Shown: positions 12,501 to 21,575 of the stretch, piece by piece
Layout of the letters: each line of letters opens with the position of its first letter
Numbering within the stretch: the stretch's first letter is position 1
Assembly: GCF_001039355.2 (NCBI RefSeq)
Contig: NW_019775696.1
Location: forward strand, 77,222 to 106,401
Length of the DNA: 29,180 nucleotides
Source of the DNA: Lingula anatina
Lineage: Eukaryota > Brachiopoda > Lingulata > Lingulida > Lingulidae
Direction of reading: 5' to 3'
The notes under the pieces: model-generated
What the model saw: the letters and a program-made list of their open reading frames with translations, nothing else
What the model was told of the DNA's origin: nothing
Databases searched by the model: none
Translations under genes and position numbers: made by a program

Positions 12501-15500
12501 CAAGTTTTATTCTAAAAACTTGACCAATTTTTGGAAATTGGGTAGACTTCTATAAACCCTGTTTAAACAATCAAGCAGTTAGCAATGACCCATATGTCTC
12601 CCCTATCTCTCCCTGCCCAGGTGTGACCCCCAGGGAGGAGCTGGAGCCCCATGCTGATGTGGTGGTGGACCGCCTGATGGACATTGTCCCCCTCATTTTA
12701 CCAGCTGAGGTCCACACAAACTACTCCCTGGTGGCCGAAGATGGACAGGTGTGCTATCCACCTCAGGTAGGTGCTATATTCATTATCATTATTATAATAT
12801 ACACATAGTGACCACCAGTTCTGCTACAAACTTTGAAAGATACAAGCAGTGTGTCTGGTCTCACTTCTTCACTCTGATATGTGTAATGTATTCATTAAAG
12901 TAACTTCCCTTGACCCTTACTTTTTACACAAAATAACCATTGACAAAAAAAAAAAAAAAAAAAAAATTGAGACGACTTTGAGCCAAGGTAAATCACCAAC
13001 TGAAGGTAAATTGGCAGTAGTGCAATAGATGGATATGACTTTGAACAAGAAATGGATTCGAATTGGTGCTGTTTTAGACCAACAGTTCCTTGTAAGTAGT
13101 TGTTTACTTCATTTGTTGTGGGGCCAGTTTCACAAATTTAAGGAACTTGGCCAAAAAATGGTTTAAATTTTTAGATCAATTACGAGTTGTACATTTCCAA
13201 CACAGCATAAGATCGCCCAGTCTATTTGAGAAATGACAATTTCTTGAGATATGCATGCCTAAAATTTATTTATATATATATTTAAAGTTGCCCTTATTCT
13301 GTCCACAGACTGGAGCTGACCAGAGAGGAGTGGTCAAGCCCAGGCGGTCAGTGGCTATCAGACCTGGTAAGAAGGCCTCACTGGTCATCTTTGATAAAGA
13401 TGGCTCCCTGGTGTACTTCAATAGTTACTGGCCAGAGTGGATCAAGAAACTGAAACAGAGGTTAGTATCTACTTAGGTATGGTAATGTATAAATTTAACT
13501 CAGATTTTTTTTTTTTCTGAATTTAGATTTATTAAGAATTCCCTTCAACAGTGGCTTGAACCTTATAATAATATTGTCTTTAATCATTGTGTTTTACCCA
13601 GACTGGAGGTCAACAGTGACCTGAACCTTAAAATAATGATGTCCTCATTGTATTTTACCCAGACTGGAGGTCAACAGTGACCTTAACCTTAAAATAATGA
13701 TGTCCTCATTGTATTTTACCCAGACTGGAGGTCAACAGTGGCCTGAACCTTGGAGACAAGGTGTACTCCATGTTGGGGTTTTGCACAGAGAGCGGCAAGT
13801 TTGGTCCTGGACTATGGGCGGAGGCCACCCACTCAGAGATGTGCCACCGATTAGAAGATATTCTCTGTGATCAGGGCATGTACAGATATAGGTGCGGTTG
13901 GCTGAATTTTAAAAATTGATTTTGATCTAATTACTGGAGATGTTGTAAGAGATGTTGTAAGAGATGTCGCACTTTTGTTTTGAATGAGATATACAGTTGC
14001 AGGAGGTGAAGTAATCACTACAGGTATAAGTTTGTTTTTATTAATTATTTACATTGGGGTTCAGTTCAGGTGTGGGACAAGTCTGACTTTTATTTTATTG
14101 TCAAGTATTTAAAAATTTATTTTTTTCCCTTGTTTTTGAAGGATTGTTTTTTGATGTACTTGTAGGATAGAAAGTTGAGGTGTGCAATATTATTTTGCGT
14201 TATATATTTTGTTGTTGTTAAAATTTTAGAATAATCAAATATTAAGCGAGCAATTTATAAATCACCACCTAATCTAAGATTTTATCTTGATGGTACCAGG
14301 GCCAAGCAAGTNCAAGTATTTAAAAATTTTATTTTTTTCCCTTGTTTTTGAAGGATTGTTTTTTGATGTACTTGTAGGATAGAAAGTTGAGGTGTGCAAT
14401 ATTATTTTGCGTTATATATTTTGTTGTTGTTAAAATTTTAGAATAATCAAATATTAAGCGAGCAATTTATAAATCACCACCTAATCTAAGATTTTATCTT
14501 GATGGTACCAGGGCCAAGCAAGTGATAGAGCAGAGCTACAATGAATGCAGTGACTCCAGCCACTATGAGAGTGCAAAACCTGTGGGGAACCTTGTAGCCA
14601 TGTTTAAGACACTGAAAGAATATGGCGTCAAGATAGCCATTTGTACCTCCAATCCTAGAGATGTCACGCTGAATATCTTCAAAGAACTTGGCATCATGCC
14701 TTACGTGGACACCATGGTGTGTGGCGATGACCGCGACGGTCTCTTCAAACCATCCCCTGATGCTGTTAGGAAGATTTGCGAGTGTCTTGACGTTAATCCA
14801 TCAGAGACTTTTGTGGTTGGGGACACCATGTCTGATATTGGCATGGGCAAGATGGCGAATGTCGCCAAAACGGTGGGGGTGTTGACAGGAGTGAGTAGCG
14901 CGGAAGATCTCGAGTCACATGCTGATCATGTGGTGCCTAGTATCAGGGAGGTCCTGGGGCTGTTGTTGCCGGAGGATCATCGCCAAATCCTGGAGCAGCA
15001 TGAAGCAGAGCTGGACCAATCAGAGGTTAAAGATTCCAGGGTGAACTCCTCTGCCGTCAAAGGCTCTGGGAAAGTAGGCATAACAAACCAGCAGAAGCGA
15101 GGGTTTTTGACTTCATCAGGGAATCATGTCTCTTCATCACAACGCCAGTACTCTACCTCTGTCTCCTCAGGTGCTGACACCTACGACTATGTAATTGTTG
15201 GCGCTGGATCAGCAGGGTGTGTGTTGGCCAATCGGCTGTCAGTGGACCCAAACAACAGAGTCCTGGTCCTGGAGGCAGGGCCGGAGGATAAGTGGTGGAA
15301 CTGGAAAATCCACATGCCTGCAGCCTTGATGTACAACCTGTGTGATGACAAGTATAACTGGTACTATCATACTGTTCCTCAAAAGCACATGAACGACCGT
15401 GTCATGTACTGGCCTCGTGGTCGTGTTTGGGGAGGCTCCTCTGCCCTCAACGCCATGGTCTACATTCGTGGACATGCATATGACTACGACAGGTGGGAGA

Positions 15501-17996
15501 AAGAGGGCGCCGCTGGTTGGTCCTACGCTGACTGTTTGCCTTATTTTCGCAAGGCGCAGACCCATGATGATTGCGGGGCTGATGAGTACAGAGGAGGTGA
15601 TGGACCTCTGCATGTGTCACACGGGAAAACTAACAACCCTTTGTTCAAGGCTTTTGTGGATGCAGGTAACTATCAATTAATGTACTTGATCACCATTACA
15701 GTGCTGTTATTGAGTTGTCAGTAGTGATTTGAATTTTCTTCATTGTCATTATCATGGTTGTTTTTTTTCATCTTAATACATATAGAATTCTCTATCATAT
15801 CCATATTTTCCTTTCTCTTTTCCATCTTTCTATTAATCTGACTATTATTATTAATATTACTGATATTATTATTATTCCAGCACTACAAGCGGGCTACCCC
15901 TACACTCCAGATATGAATGGCTACCAGCAGGAAGGCTTCGGCCCCATGGACATGACCATACATAATGGCAAACGCTGGAGCGCCTCCCAGGGGTACTTAC
16001 GTCCAGCCCTTGACCGCAGTAACCTGACCGTCCAGTCCCTGGCCATGACTCACCGTGTGCTGTTTGAAGGAAACAGAGCCGTTGGTGTGGAATACAAGCA
16101 GAAGAAAGGGGCAGAGGTGAGAAGGATTTCATGGTTTTGTGGGGTTTTTTTTCGCAAATTTAAAAAAAAAAAAAAACAATTTCAGTTATTTAAGAAATTT
16201 TATTTCTCACATCAGTTCTTACCAATTTTGATTTAAGTAGTTAAGATTAAGTGTGGAATCTTACATTTTCATTTTAACATTATTATTTTTACTATTTTTA
16301 ACTGTTGTTGATGTCAGTTATCCCCAAGATCTTCAACGGTATGGTCAGGCTTGCCTCATGTGGAAGACATCTTGTTGCTCTTTATACCACTGTTTTGTGA
16401 GACTGAAAGATGTGATAAACATATTCTTCTTCTTATTATTATTATTATTATTACAAATGAATATTAATGTCCTCCTAGCTGAAGCATGTAAGAGCAGAGA
16501 AAGAAGTTATTCTGTCTGGTGGAGCCATCAACTCTCCTCAGCTACTGATGTTTTCTGGTGTGGGCGACGCTGACGACCTGAAAAAGTTGGACTTACCTGT
16601 GGTACAGCACCTACCTGGGGTGGGACAGAACTTACAGGTAAGTATTAAACCTATAGTAATATACCTGTGGTACAGCACCTACCTGGGGTGGGACAGAACT
16701 TACAGGTAAGTATTAAACCTATAGTAATATACCTGTGGTACAGCACCTACCTGGGGTGGGACAGAACTTACAGGTAAGTATTAAACCTATAGTAATATAC
16801 CTGTGTATACTACAGTACTGTTTATAGTGCATGCTTGGTCAAATGTGTGTTGAACAATAGAAGAAATTAGCACTTTAAAACACTAGACAGTCTGTTTAGT
16901 AACTTTGCACTAGCTGTTAGTCATTTTAGGAGTCCAATAAAATATGCTTTTTTGTCTTGATATGATGAAGTTCCATTTTAAAATACTTAGATTTTAAAGG
17001 GCAAGGTTGATTTCTTACATTATTCAAGATGGAAATTAAAAATATTTTTATAAGTTCAGTTTACAACCTCTCAGATGTAACTTGGTCATTACATATGGAC
17101 GTTGGGCTGGGGGGGGGGGGGGGTAATGTGGTAGTGTTTGCTGTGGAACATCTGTTAATAAATATAATATTATTATTTTTCCATTTTAGGACCACCTGGA
17201 GGTGTACTTTCAGCAGGAGTGCTCCCAGCCCATCACCCTGTACAGTGCCCAGTGGAAGTTCCCACACAATATGATCCGTATAGGTCTCCAGTGGTTCTTG
17301 ACCCAGAAAGGCTGGGGGGCCTCGGCCCACCTTGAGACCGGGGGTTTTATACGGACTCGACCAGGCCTCGAGCATCCCAATATACAGTTCCACTTCCTCC
17401 CGTCTACCGTCAACGACCATGGGCGCAAGATGGGCGACCGCCATGCTTTTCAGTGTCACATGGGTACCATGATATCTCCGAGTCGAGGGTATTTGAAGCT
17501 AAAATCAGCCAACCCCTACGATCACCCCATTCTCGACCCCAATTACATGTCCACTGAGGAAGACTGGGTGGATTTCAGGGCTGCTGTGCGTCTGACCAGA
17601 GAGATATTTGCGCAGAAAGCCTTTGATCAGTTTAGAGGGCCGGAGTTGTTGCCGGGTTCCCATGTTACCACTGATGAGCAGATTGATACCTACATTAAGA
17701 ATTACGGTGACAGTGCCTATCACCCATCATGCACCTGCAAAATGGGTGCTGAGGACGACAAAATGGCGGTGGTGAACAACAAAGCGCAGGTGTTTGGTAT
17801 CGAGAATCTTCGCGTGGTGGATGCCTCCATCATGCCAAGCGTGGTCAGTGGAAATCTGAATGCGCCGACCATCATGACAGCAGAGAAGTGTGCCGATATC
17901 ATTTTAGGCAATCCCCCTCTTCCACGATCCACGGCAAAAGTATGGAGACCGAAATCTTTGGATACTCAAAGGACAACTGAGGGAGTTGATGATTAG
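6520..17996 (+). CDS. CHDH: Tandem HAD phosphatase - choline dehydrogenase fusion protein (10 exons)
   Basis: Exons: 6520-6574, 11041-11272, 11574-12115, 12621-12766, 13309-13460, 13724-13891, 14512-15665, 15881-16116, 16479-16637, 17190-17996. All introns are GT-AG, phases agree throughout and the sum is 3651 nt (1216 residues plus stop). Residues 1-35 are Arg/Ser-rich without acidic residues, as in mitochondrial presequences. Residues ~68-300 and ~348-590 are two HAD domains. Residues ~657-1216 are a full GMC flavoprotein matching animal choline dehydrogenase, which oxidises choline to betaine aldehyde in mitochondria. Exon 7 alone encodes the end of HAD2, the linker and the start of the dehydrogenase, so the fusion does not depend on a predicted splice. 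The exon 6 donor (GTGCGG) is weak. Exon 1 is the least certain, chosen because its ATG and phase fit. A separate dehydrogenase transcript cannot be excluded. Confidence 0.87.
7828..8145. mobile_element. Foldback/MITE-like DNA element with ~80-bp inverted arms
   Basis: The left arm begins CAGGCCTACTCAACTACC and the right arm ends in GGTAGTTGGGTAGGCCTG; the arms pair over about 80 bases with few mismatches (for instance GCACCAAATGA, GGACCACACTA, CCGTTTTCAAGG) and weaker pairing continues inward. CACTT occurs directly outside both ends (7823-7827 and 8146-8150), a likely 5-bp target-site duplication. No transposase reading frame is present, so it is non-autonomous. The superfamily is not assignable from this alone. 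Confidence 0.8.
9350..9523. mobile_element. Palindromic element related to the one at 5860-6040
   Basis: The left arm GACCGCATTCGGAACAGTGG and the right arm CCACTGTTCTGAATGTGGCC are inverted copies, and pairing continues through GACTAACTA and the TCAAATATGGC core for about 50 bases. Sequence and length (174 bp) match the inner shell at 5860-6040, so this is a second copy of the same family. Confidence 0.75.
9524..9585. repeat. Half-element: one arm of the outer palindrome family
   Basis: Immediately after the palindrome comes AAGTTGATCCGTAGACTAAG, then ATGAAATATGGC and GACCCACTTGAAAGC. This matches the left outer arm at 5803-5851 in direct orientation, without a partner arm here. It suggests a truncated or rearranged copy. 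Confidence 0.6.
9727..9900. repeat. Decayed dispersed repeat ending CCTCCTTGGCATAGGTAA
   Basis: The run contains CACCAAAATTTCATCAC, ATCCTGAAAATTTTATCAAA, ACAAACGGACAAA and finally AACCTCCTTGGCATAGGTAA. I recall this ordered set of phrases from an interspersed repeat found in many fish and marine invertebrate genomes, often with an intact GGCGGAGGTAA end. The class is not determined. Confidence 0.4.
11197..12766 (+). other. First HAD phosphatase domain (HAD1) of the fusion protein
   Basis: Residues ~68-300, coded by exons 2-4, with the domain tail to 325. Motif I is FDKDGT (nucleophile Asp74, acid/base Asp76), motif II is Thr196 in AICTS, motif III is Lys230 in PKP, and motif IV is GDSLAD (Asp255, Asp259). 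About 115 residues between motifs I and II form a helical C1-type cap, as in phosphoglycolate-phosphatase-like enzymes. Right after the nucleophile comes FHAMWGPW, a motif I recall from bacterial HAD hydrolases of unknown substrate. All residues for Mg2+-dependent phosphoester hydrolysis are present. The substrate cannot be read from sequence. Confidence 0.85.
13546..13750 (+). repeat. 61-bp tandem repeat spanning the exon 6 splice acceptor
   Basis: Units run from CAACAGTG through AACCTTAAAATAATGATG and TTTTACCCAG to ACTGGAGGT. CAACAGTG starts are at 13611, 13672 and 13733 (exact 61-base period), with a more diverged copy from 13546. The result is three intact copies of the acceptor TTTTACCCAG|ACTGGAGG at 13601, 13662 and 13723. 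Only the third leads into the real exon. Confidence 0.9.
14102..14523 (+). repeat. 210-bp near-identical direct duplication around an N, covering the exon 7 acceptor
   Basis: 14102-14311 and 14313-14523 are the same sequence apart from a one-base T-run difference. Both end with GATGGTACCAGGGCCAAGCAAGT, shown here only as the acceptor plus first codons of exon 7. A single unresolved base (14312) lies between. This has the look of two overlapping sequence pieces not merged during assembly. Confidence 0.9.
15176..17996 (+). other. GMC oxidoreductase (choline dehydrogenase) domain of the fusion protein
   Basis: Residues ~657-1216, close to the length of the mature stand-alone enzyme. The FAD-binding Rossmann motif is GAGSAG (662-667). 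GMC signature 1 lies in [18 protein letters not shown] (around 735-755) and signature 2 is [16 protein letters not shown] (909-924). The catalytic pair is visible as His1126 in [10 protein letters not shown] and Asn in SGNLNAP (1170/1172), as in choline oxidase/dehydrogenase. Blocks such as [28 protein letters not shown] and [10 protein letters not shown] match animal CHDH as I know it. No frameshift or lost catalytic residue is seen. Confidence 0.93.
16595..16798 (+). repeat. 68-bp tandem triplication spanning the exon 9 splice donor
   Basis: Three copies start at 16595, 16663 and 16731 and look identical. Each contains the last ~43 coding bases of exon 9 and the donor TTACAG|GTAAGT. Only the first donor (16637/16638) keeps the reading frame with exon 10, since 68 is not a multiple of three. 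A partial fourth copy begins at 16799. Confidence 0.92.
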
Positions 17997-19470
17997 CTTG
18001 TCTTCCTGCATCATGTTTTAGAGACCATGCTAATTGATGTATTCGGTGATATTTATAAGTACCAAAGGATTGGAAATTCTTGGAGACTAACAGGACTCGT
18101 GATGGAGTTGGCGATTAGCTGTACTGCCTGTTACAGTACCATGTTTTAGCGATGAAGTCCACATAAGTTACTTGATTTATTTATTTTTATTTATTTATTT
18201 GATTCTTTTTTATTTTTACAAGATCTCCATCAGTTAATTTGGGATGTATACGGGAAAAGAAAATTAACTGAAGATGTGTCCAGAAATATCTTTCCATATT
18301 GTGATTTTTACTGCTAATATTTAGCAGAATTTTTGTTTTAAAGTGTTAACTCTAATTTGTTCGCATAATTGAAAGCATAATTTGAAAAAACTGCTGCTAG
18401 TGGCTTTTGGACAGTGAATAGATATCAGCATTTCACTTTCACTTTAAAAGTTGTTTTCATTATCAACACAGGGTTTCCTCTAACCAAAGAATGGTTTGTT
18501 TTTATATATTTTAAAGAATTCATTGCACTATTTTACCTGCAGCAGTTAAATGTCTCCTTGACTTCAATGTAACATGAGGTAAGATGGTTAGTATCTCTTG
18601 TCGAGATTTATGATTGTTAGCTTCAGAACAGTAGTCCACCTAGTCACTTTTTTTTTTTGTTTTGCACTTTGAATCCGTGCATGTTGGGTTATTGGGACCA
18701 TTTGGTTTTTGTTGTTACTGTATTTTGTTTTAGGTATGTTTTGTACACTGTTGAATAGCTTTTTCATTGTTTTATGTAATAGTGATAAAAAAAGTAAATC
18801 ATTTCTTTGATGCCACCCTAACATCCATGGCTCACCTGATCAGTCTTACATGGTCAAGGATCATCCATAGTAAGTAGGTAAAAAAAAGACTCCCATTAAA
18901 AATGTTTTAGGTTGTAATCATCTGGTCAGCATTTGTTTAAGTCCCAAAGATGATCCGTCCGTGCAGTGCAGTGCACATTGGACCTTTATGTGAAAAATTA
19001 AACCAGAAAATTTCTGCAATTTTCCTTTAATCACTGAGGGATACATTAAACAAAAAACTGAATCAATTTTCATGTTGTACATTTTAATTTTTACCATCAC
19101 AAGTGAAATTTATGTCCATTGTGAAAGAGACGGGGGTGTGGGGGGGGGGGGGGGGTAGAAATTTAGAGCTCAAAAATGGTTTTTAAAATAGACTTAGTAT
19201 AAAAATTGCTGCAATTTTCAGGATTTTTCCATGTCTCCGATTATGTTTTGTAGTGTACCTGGCCATATATAGCGTAATAAATAGCAAATACTTCTTCATA
19301 TGTTGTAAGAGGTGCTTTGTCAATAATATTGTCTTAAAATGCAAATGAACTCTACAGTAGTGTTCATATAATATTTTGCATTGCTATTGACTAAAGAACC
19401 TACAAAGAACTTGCTCAGTTTGTTTAGTTAAACCTGCGACACCTAGCTTTCTGAAATAAAAAAATTATAT
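17997..19470 (+). other. 3'UTR and downstream of the fusion gene
   Basis: No coding signal follows the TAG at 17994-17996. AATAAA at 19276-19281 is followed by a GT-rich stretch (about 19299-19320), the best candidate poly(A) site, and another AATAAA lies at 19455-19460. A G run sits at 19140-19156. Which signal is used cannot be told from sequence. Confidence 0.45.
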
Positions 19471-21575
19471 GTGAAAGTTATCATCTTTGCATTTTGTTCG
19501 GGAAAAAATAACAATCATTCAATTTTATTACAATGCAGTTTATTGCTCAAAATACAACAATCCTTGTTTATACAAATAGCACCATAATAAAAAACTCTAT
19601 CTGTTCAATAATTTCAACATTATCCATAAATTACAACAATCAAGTACTATGATTCGATTTCTATTACCAGTTATGATAATTACCTACCCATTTTGAACAA
19701 AATAAAATGTTTAAATGCCATGTTATTTCAAAGAGATGAAATATTCTACAGTGCCATCTGGAAGCACTCTTGCAGCCACCTCAGTGTGTCGATGTTTAAA
19801 TGATGGAAGTTAATACAGCAAACAAACATAAAGCAAGATAAAATAACTAACTTAAGTTGGTTAGCAAGTGAGTCCAACTCTTTCTCTGACGAAATTCCAA
19901 CTCTTTCTCTGACGAAATTGGATTAGTATATTTTTGCACCTTTATTAAAAAAATCAAATGCATAACTATGCACTGGGTAGGTGACCCCAGGTAATACCCT
20001 AATGCTGGTGATTTTATGAAAAAAAAAAAAAAAGAGCCAACACTGCACTTGACAAAAAGTAATCATAATAATAACAGAAAACAAATACATAAATGATAGT
20101 CAACTTTGGCTGAAAAGGCCGTAAAAAAAAAAAAAAAAATTATATATATATATATTCTTAAAATTTCATCTTATGCCCGGAAAGTCAACACTCATTAACC
20201 ACCTCAAGCTTCTAAATAAATACGTAAGTGTCGCAACCCGTTTGCCAGCACCAAAATCAAACACACAGCACAATGTATAATATGACCCATTGCAGGGGTT
20301 AAATAATATGTATCTAATGAGAGTTTTTACTCAGGGTTCATTTTGTGATGTACACTTATAACTTTAAAAAAGTTTTGATCGACAAATAACACAATGACAA
20401 TTGTTACTGTTACAGTATTTGATCCTCAGCTGTTATTTTGTATATCTACTAAACTAAGACATGCTTAAGAAATTAATTGATAATACCTATAAATTGGCTG
20501 CAAATTTTACTTCACACTCTCCATCAACATGGTAACATTTGAGTTGTTGCATCAACCACCCTCGGTAATCTCCAAAGTGAAAACGATAAGTCACTGTTGC
20601 ATAATTATGTCATTAATATGTTTAAAAAAAGTACTCAAAGATATTCTGTACGAGATTTCCATACCAAATCTAAATTTCCTGGGAAGTAATTTGGATTCAT
20701 TGATTTGAACCATCTTAAGTTGTAAACAAATGAAGTCAGTTTAAGCCACCTTCCTGATATTTCAGAGCAAAATATTACTGTAACAGTATTATTACAGTGT
20801 AATATGACAATTTTCTTAAGGGAATTTCTTATTTTTTAAGGTATTGTAAAAGAAAAAAGTAACTACATGAGTTTTAACCTGTTGAATTGTGACTTTGGGA
20901 CAGAAATGTACAGAATATCTTTAAAATTGCATATATAGTGTAACATATAAATGTTAATTATCATCATAGATAAAAATATTTTTGATATTTCTTCAATATT
21001 TTCTATCAAAATATTTTATTTAATGATGCCATTAAGCATTTGAGTTTTGGATTGAAAGACTTATGTTTAAATGCTACTAAAGTATGAGAAACTTTATCAA
21101 ATTACAGAAACAAATTATTTCATAAAACTTGTCATAATTATGTGTATAAATATGAATATTTTGTTATTTTTTATTTACCCAAATGACTAGTTTCCAAAAT
21201 TGTGCAAAACCAGCCATAAAATTTCCTCTCTAAAGTCATTCAGTAAATTATCAAAGCCCACAATGAAATAAATAAAATTTGAACAATAAATAAACAGATG
21301 AAAAGATAATCATATGAAATTTGAAAAAACAAGATATGTGCATCAATATGTATATTAGTACTTTCATTACTATTGTATAATACATTCTCAAATCCCTTCC
21401 AAAAATTAATTAAAAAAATAACTGATATTTCAAAGTTTTTACTCGTAATTTCAACCACAAATCAATTCAGTATCCCACAATGCATAAAACAATCACTACT
21501 GTAACAACAAAACCTTTCTTACTTCAACAACAGATTACCGAAAAATTATCATGATTTCAGGTACAGAAAGATATT
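19471..21575 (-). other. Probable 3'UTR/downstream region of the SNX20/21-like gene
   Basis: The region lies beyond the SNX stop codon (read on the - strand) and has no coding exon. Possible - strand AATAAA signals appear at 19539-19544 and 19524-19529, with others closer to the stop. It contains a 23-bp direct repeat (19873-19895 and 19896-19918, TCCAACTCTTTCTCTGACGA...), TA repeats near 20141 and a short hairpin-forming sequence near 20772-20803 (ATATTACTGTAA / TTACAGTGTAATAT). Confidence 0.4.

Larger units (their letters stand above)
13309..15000 (+). other. Second HAD phosphatase domain (HAD2) of the fusion protein
   Basis: Residues ~348-590, coded by exons 5, 6 and the first part of exon 7. 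Motif I is FDKDGS (Asp354, Asp356), motif II is Thr477 in AICTS, motif III is Lys511 in FKP, motif IV is GDTMSD (Asp536, Asp540). It aligns with HAD1 along its whole length, for example [13 protein letters not shown] against [13 protein letters not shown], and both have an intron at the same place and phase (after WARIVAK and WIKKLKQ, phase 2). It therefore arose by internal duplication. FHAMWGPW of HAD1 is replaced by FNSYWPEW, so substrate preference may differ. Confidence 0.85.

Noticed and set aside
13117-13230. GGGGCCAGTTTCACAAA phrase, similar to a common marine invertebrate repeat opening
   Set aside because: Only the first ~17 bases are suggestive; no further match or ends could be defined.
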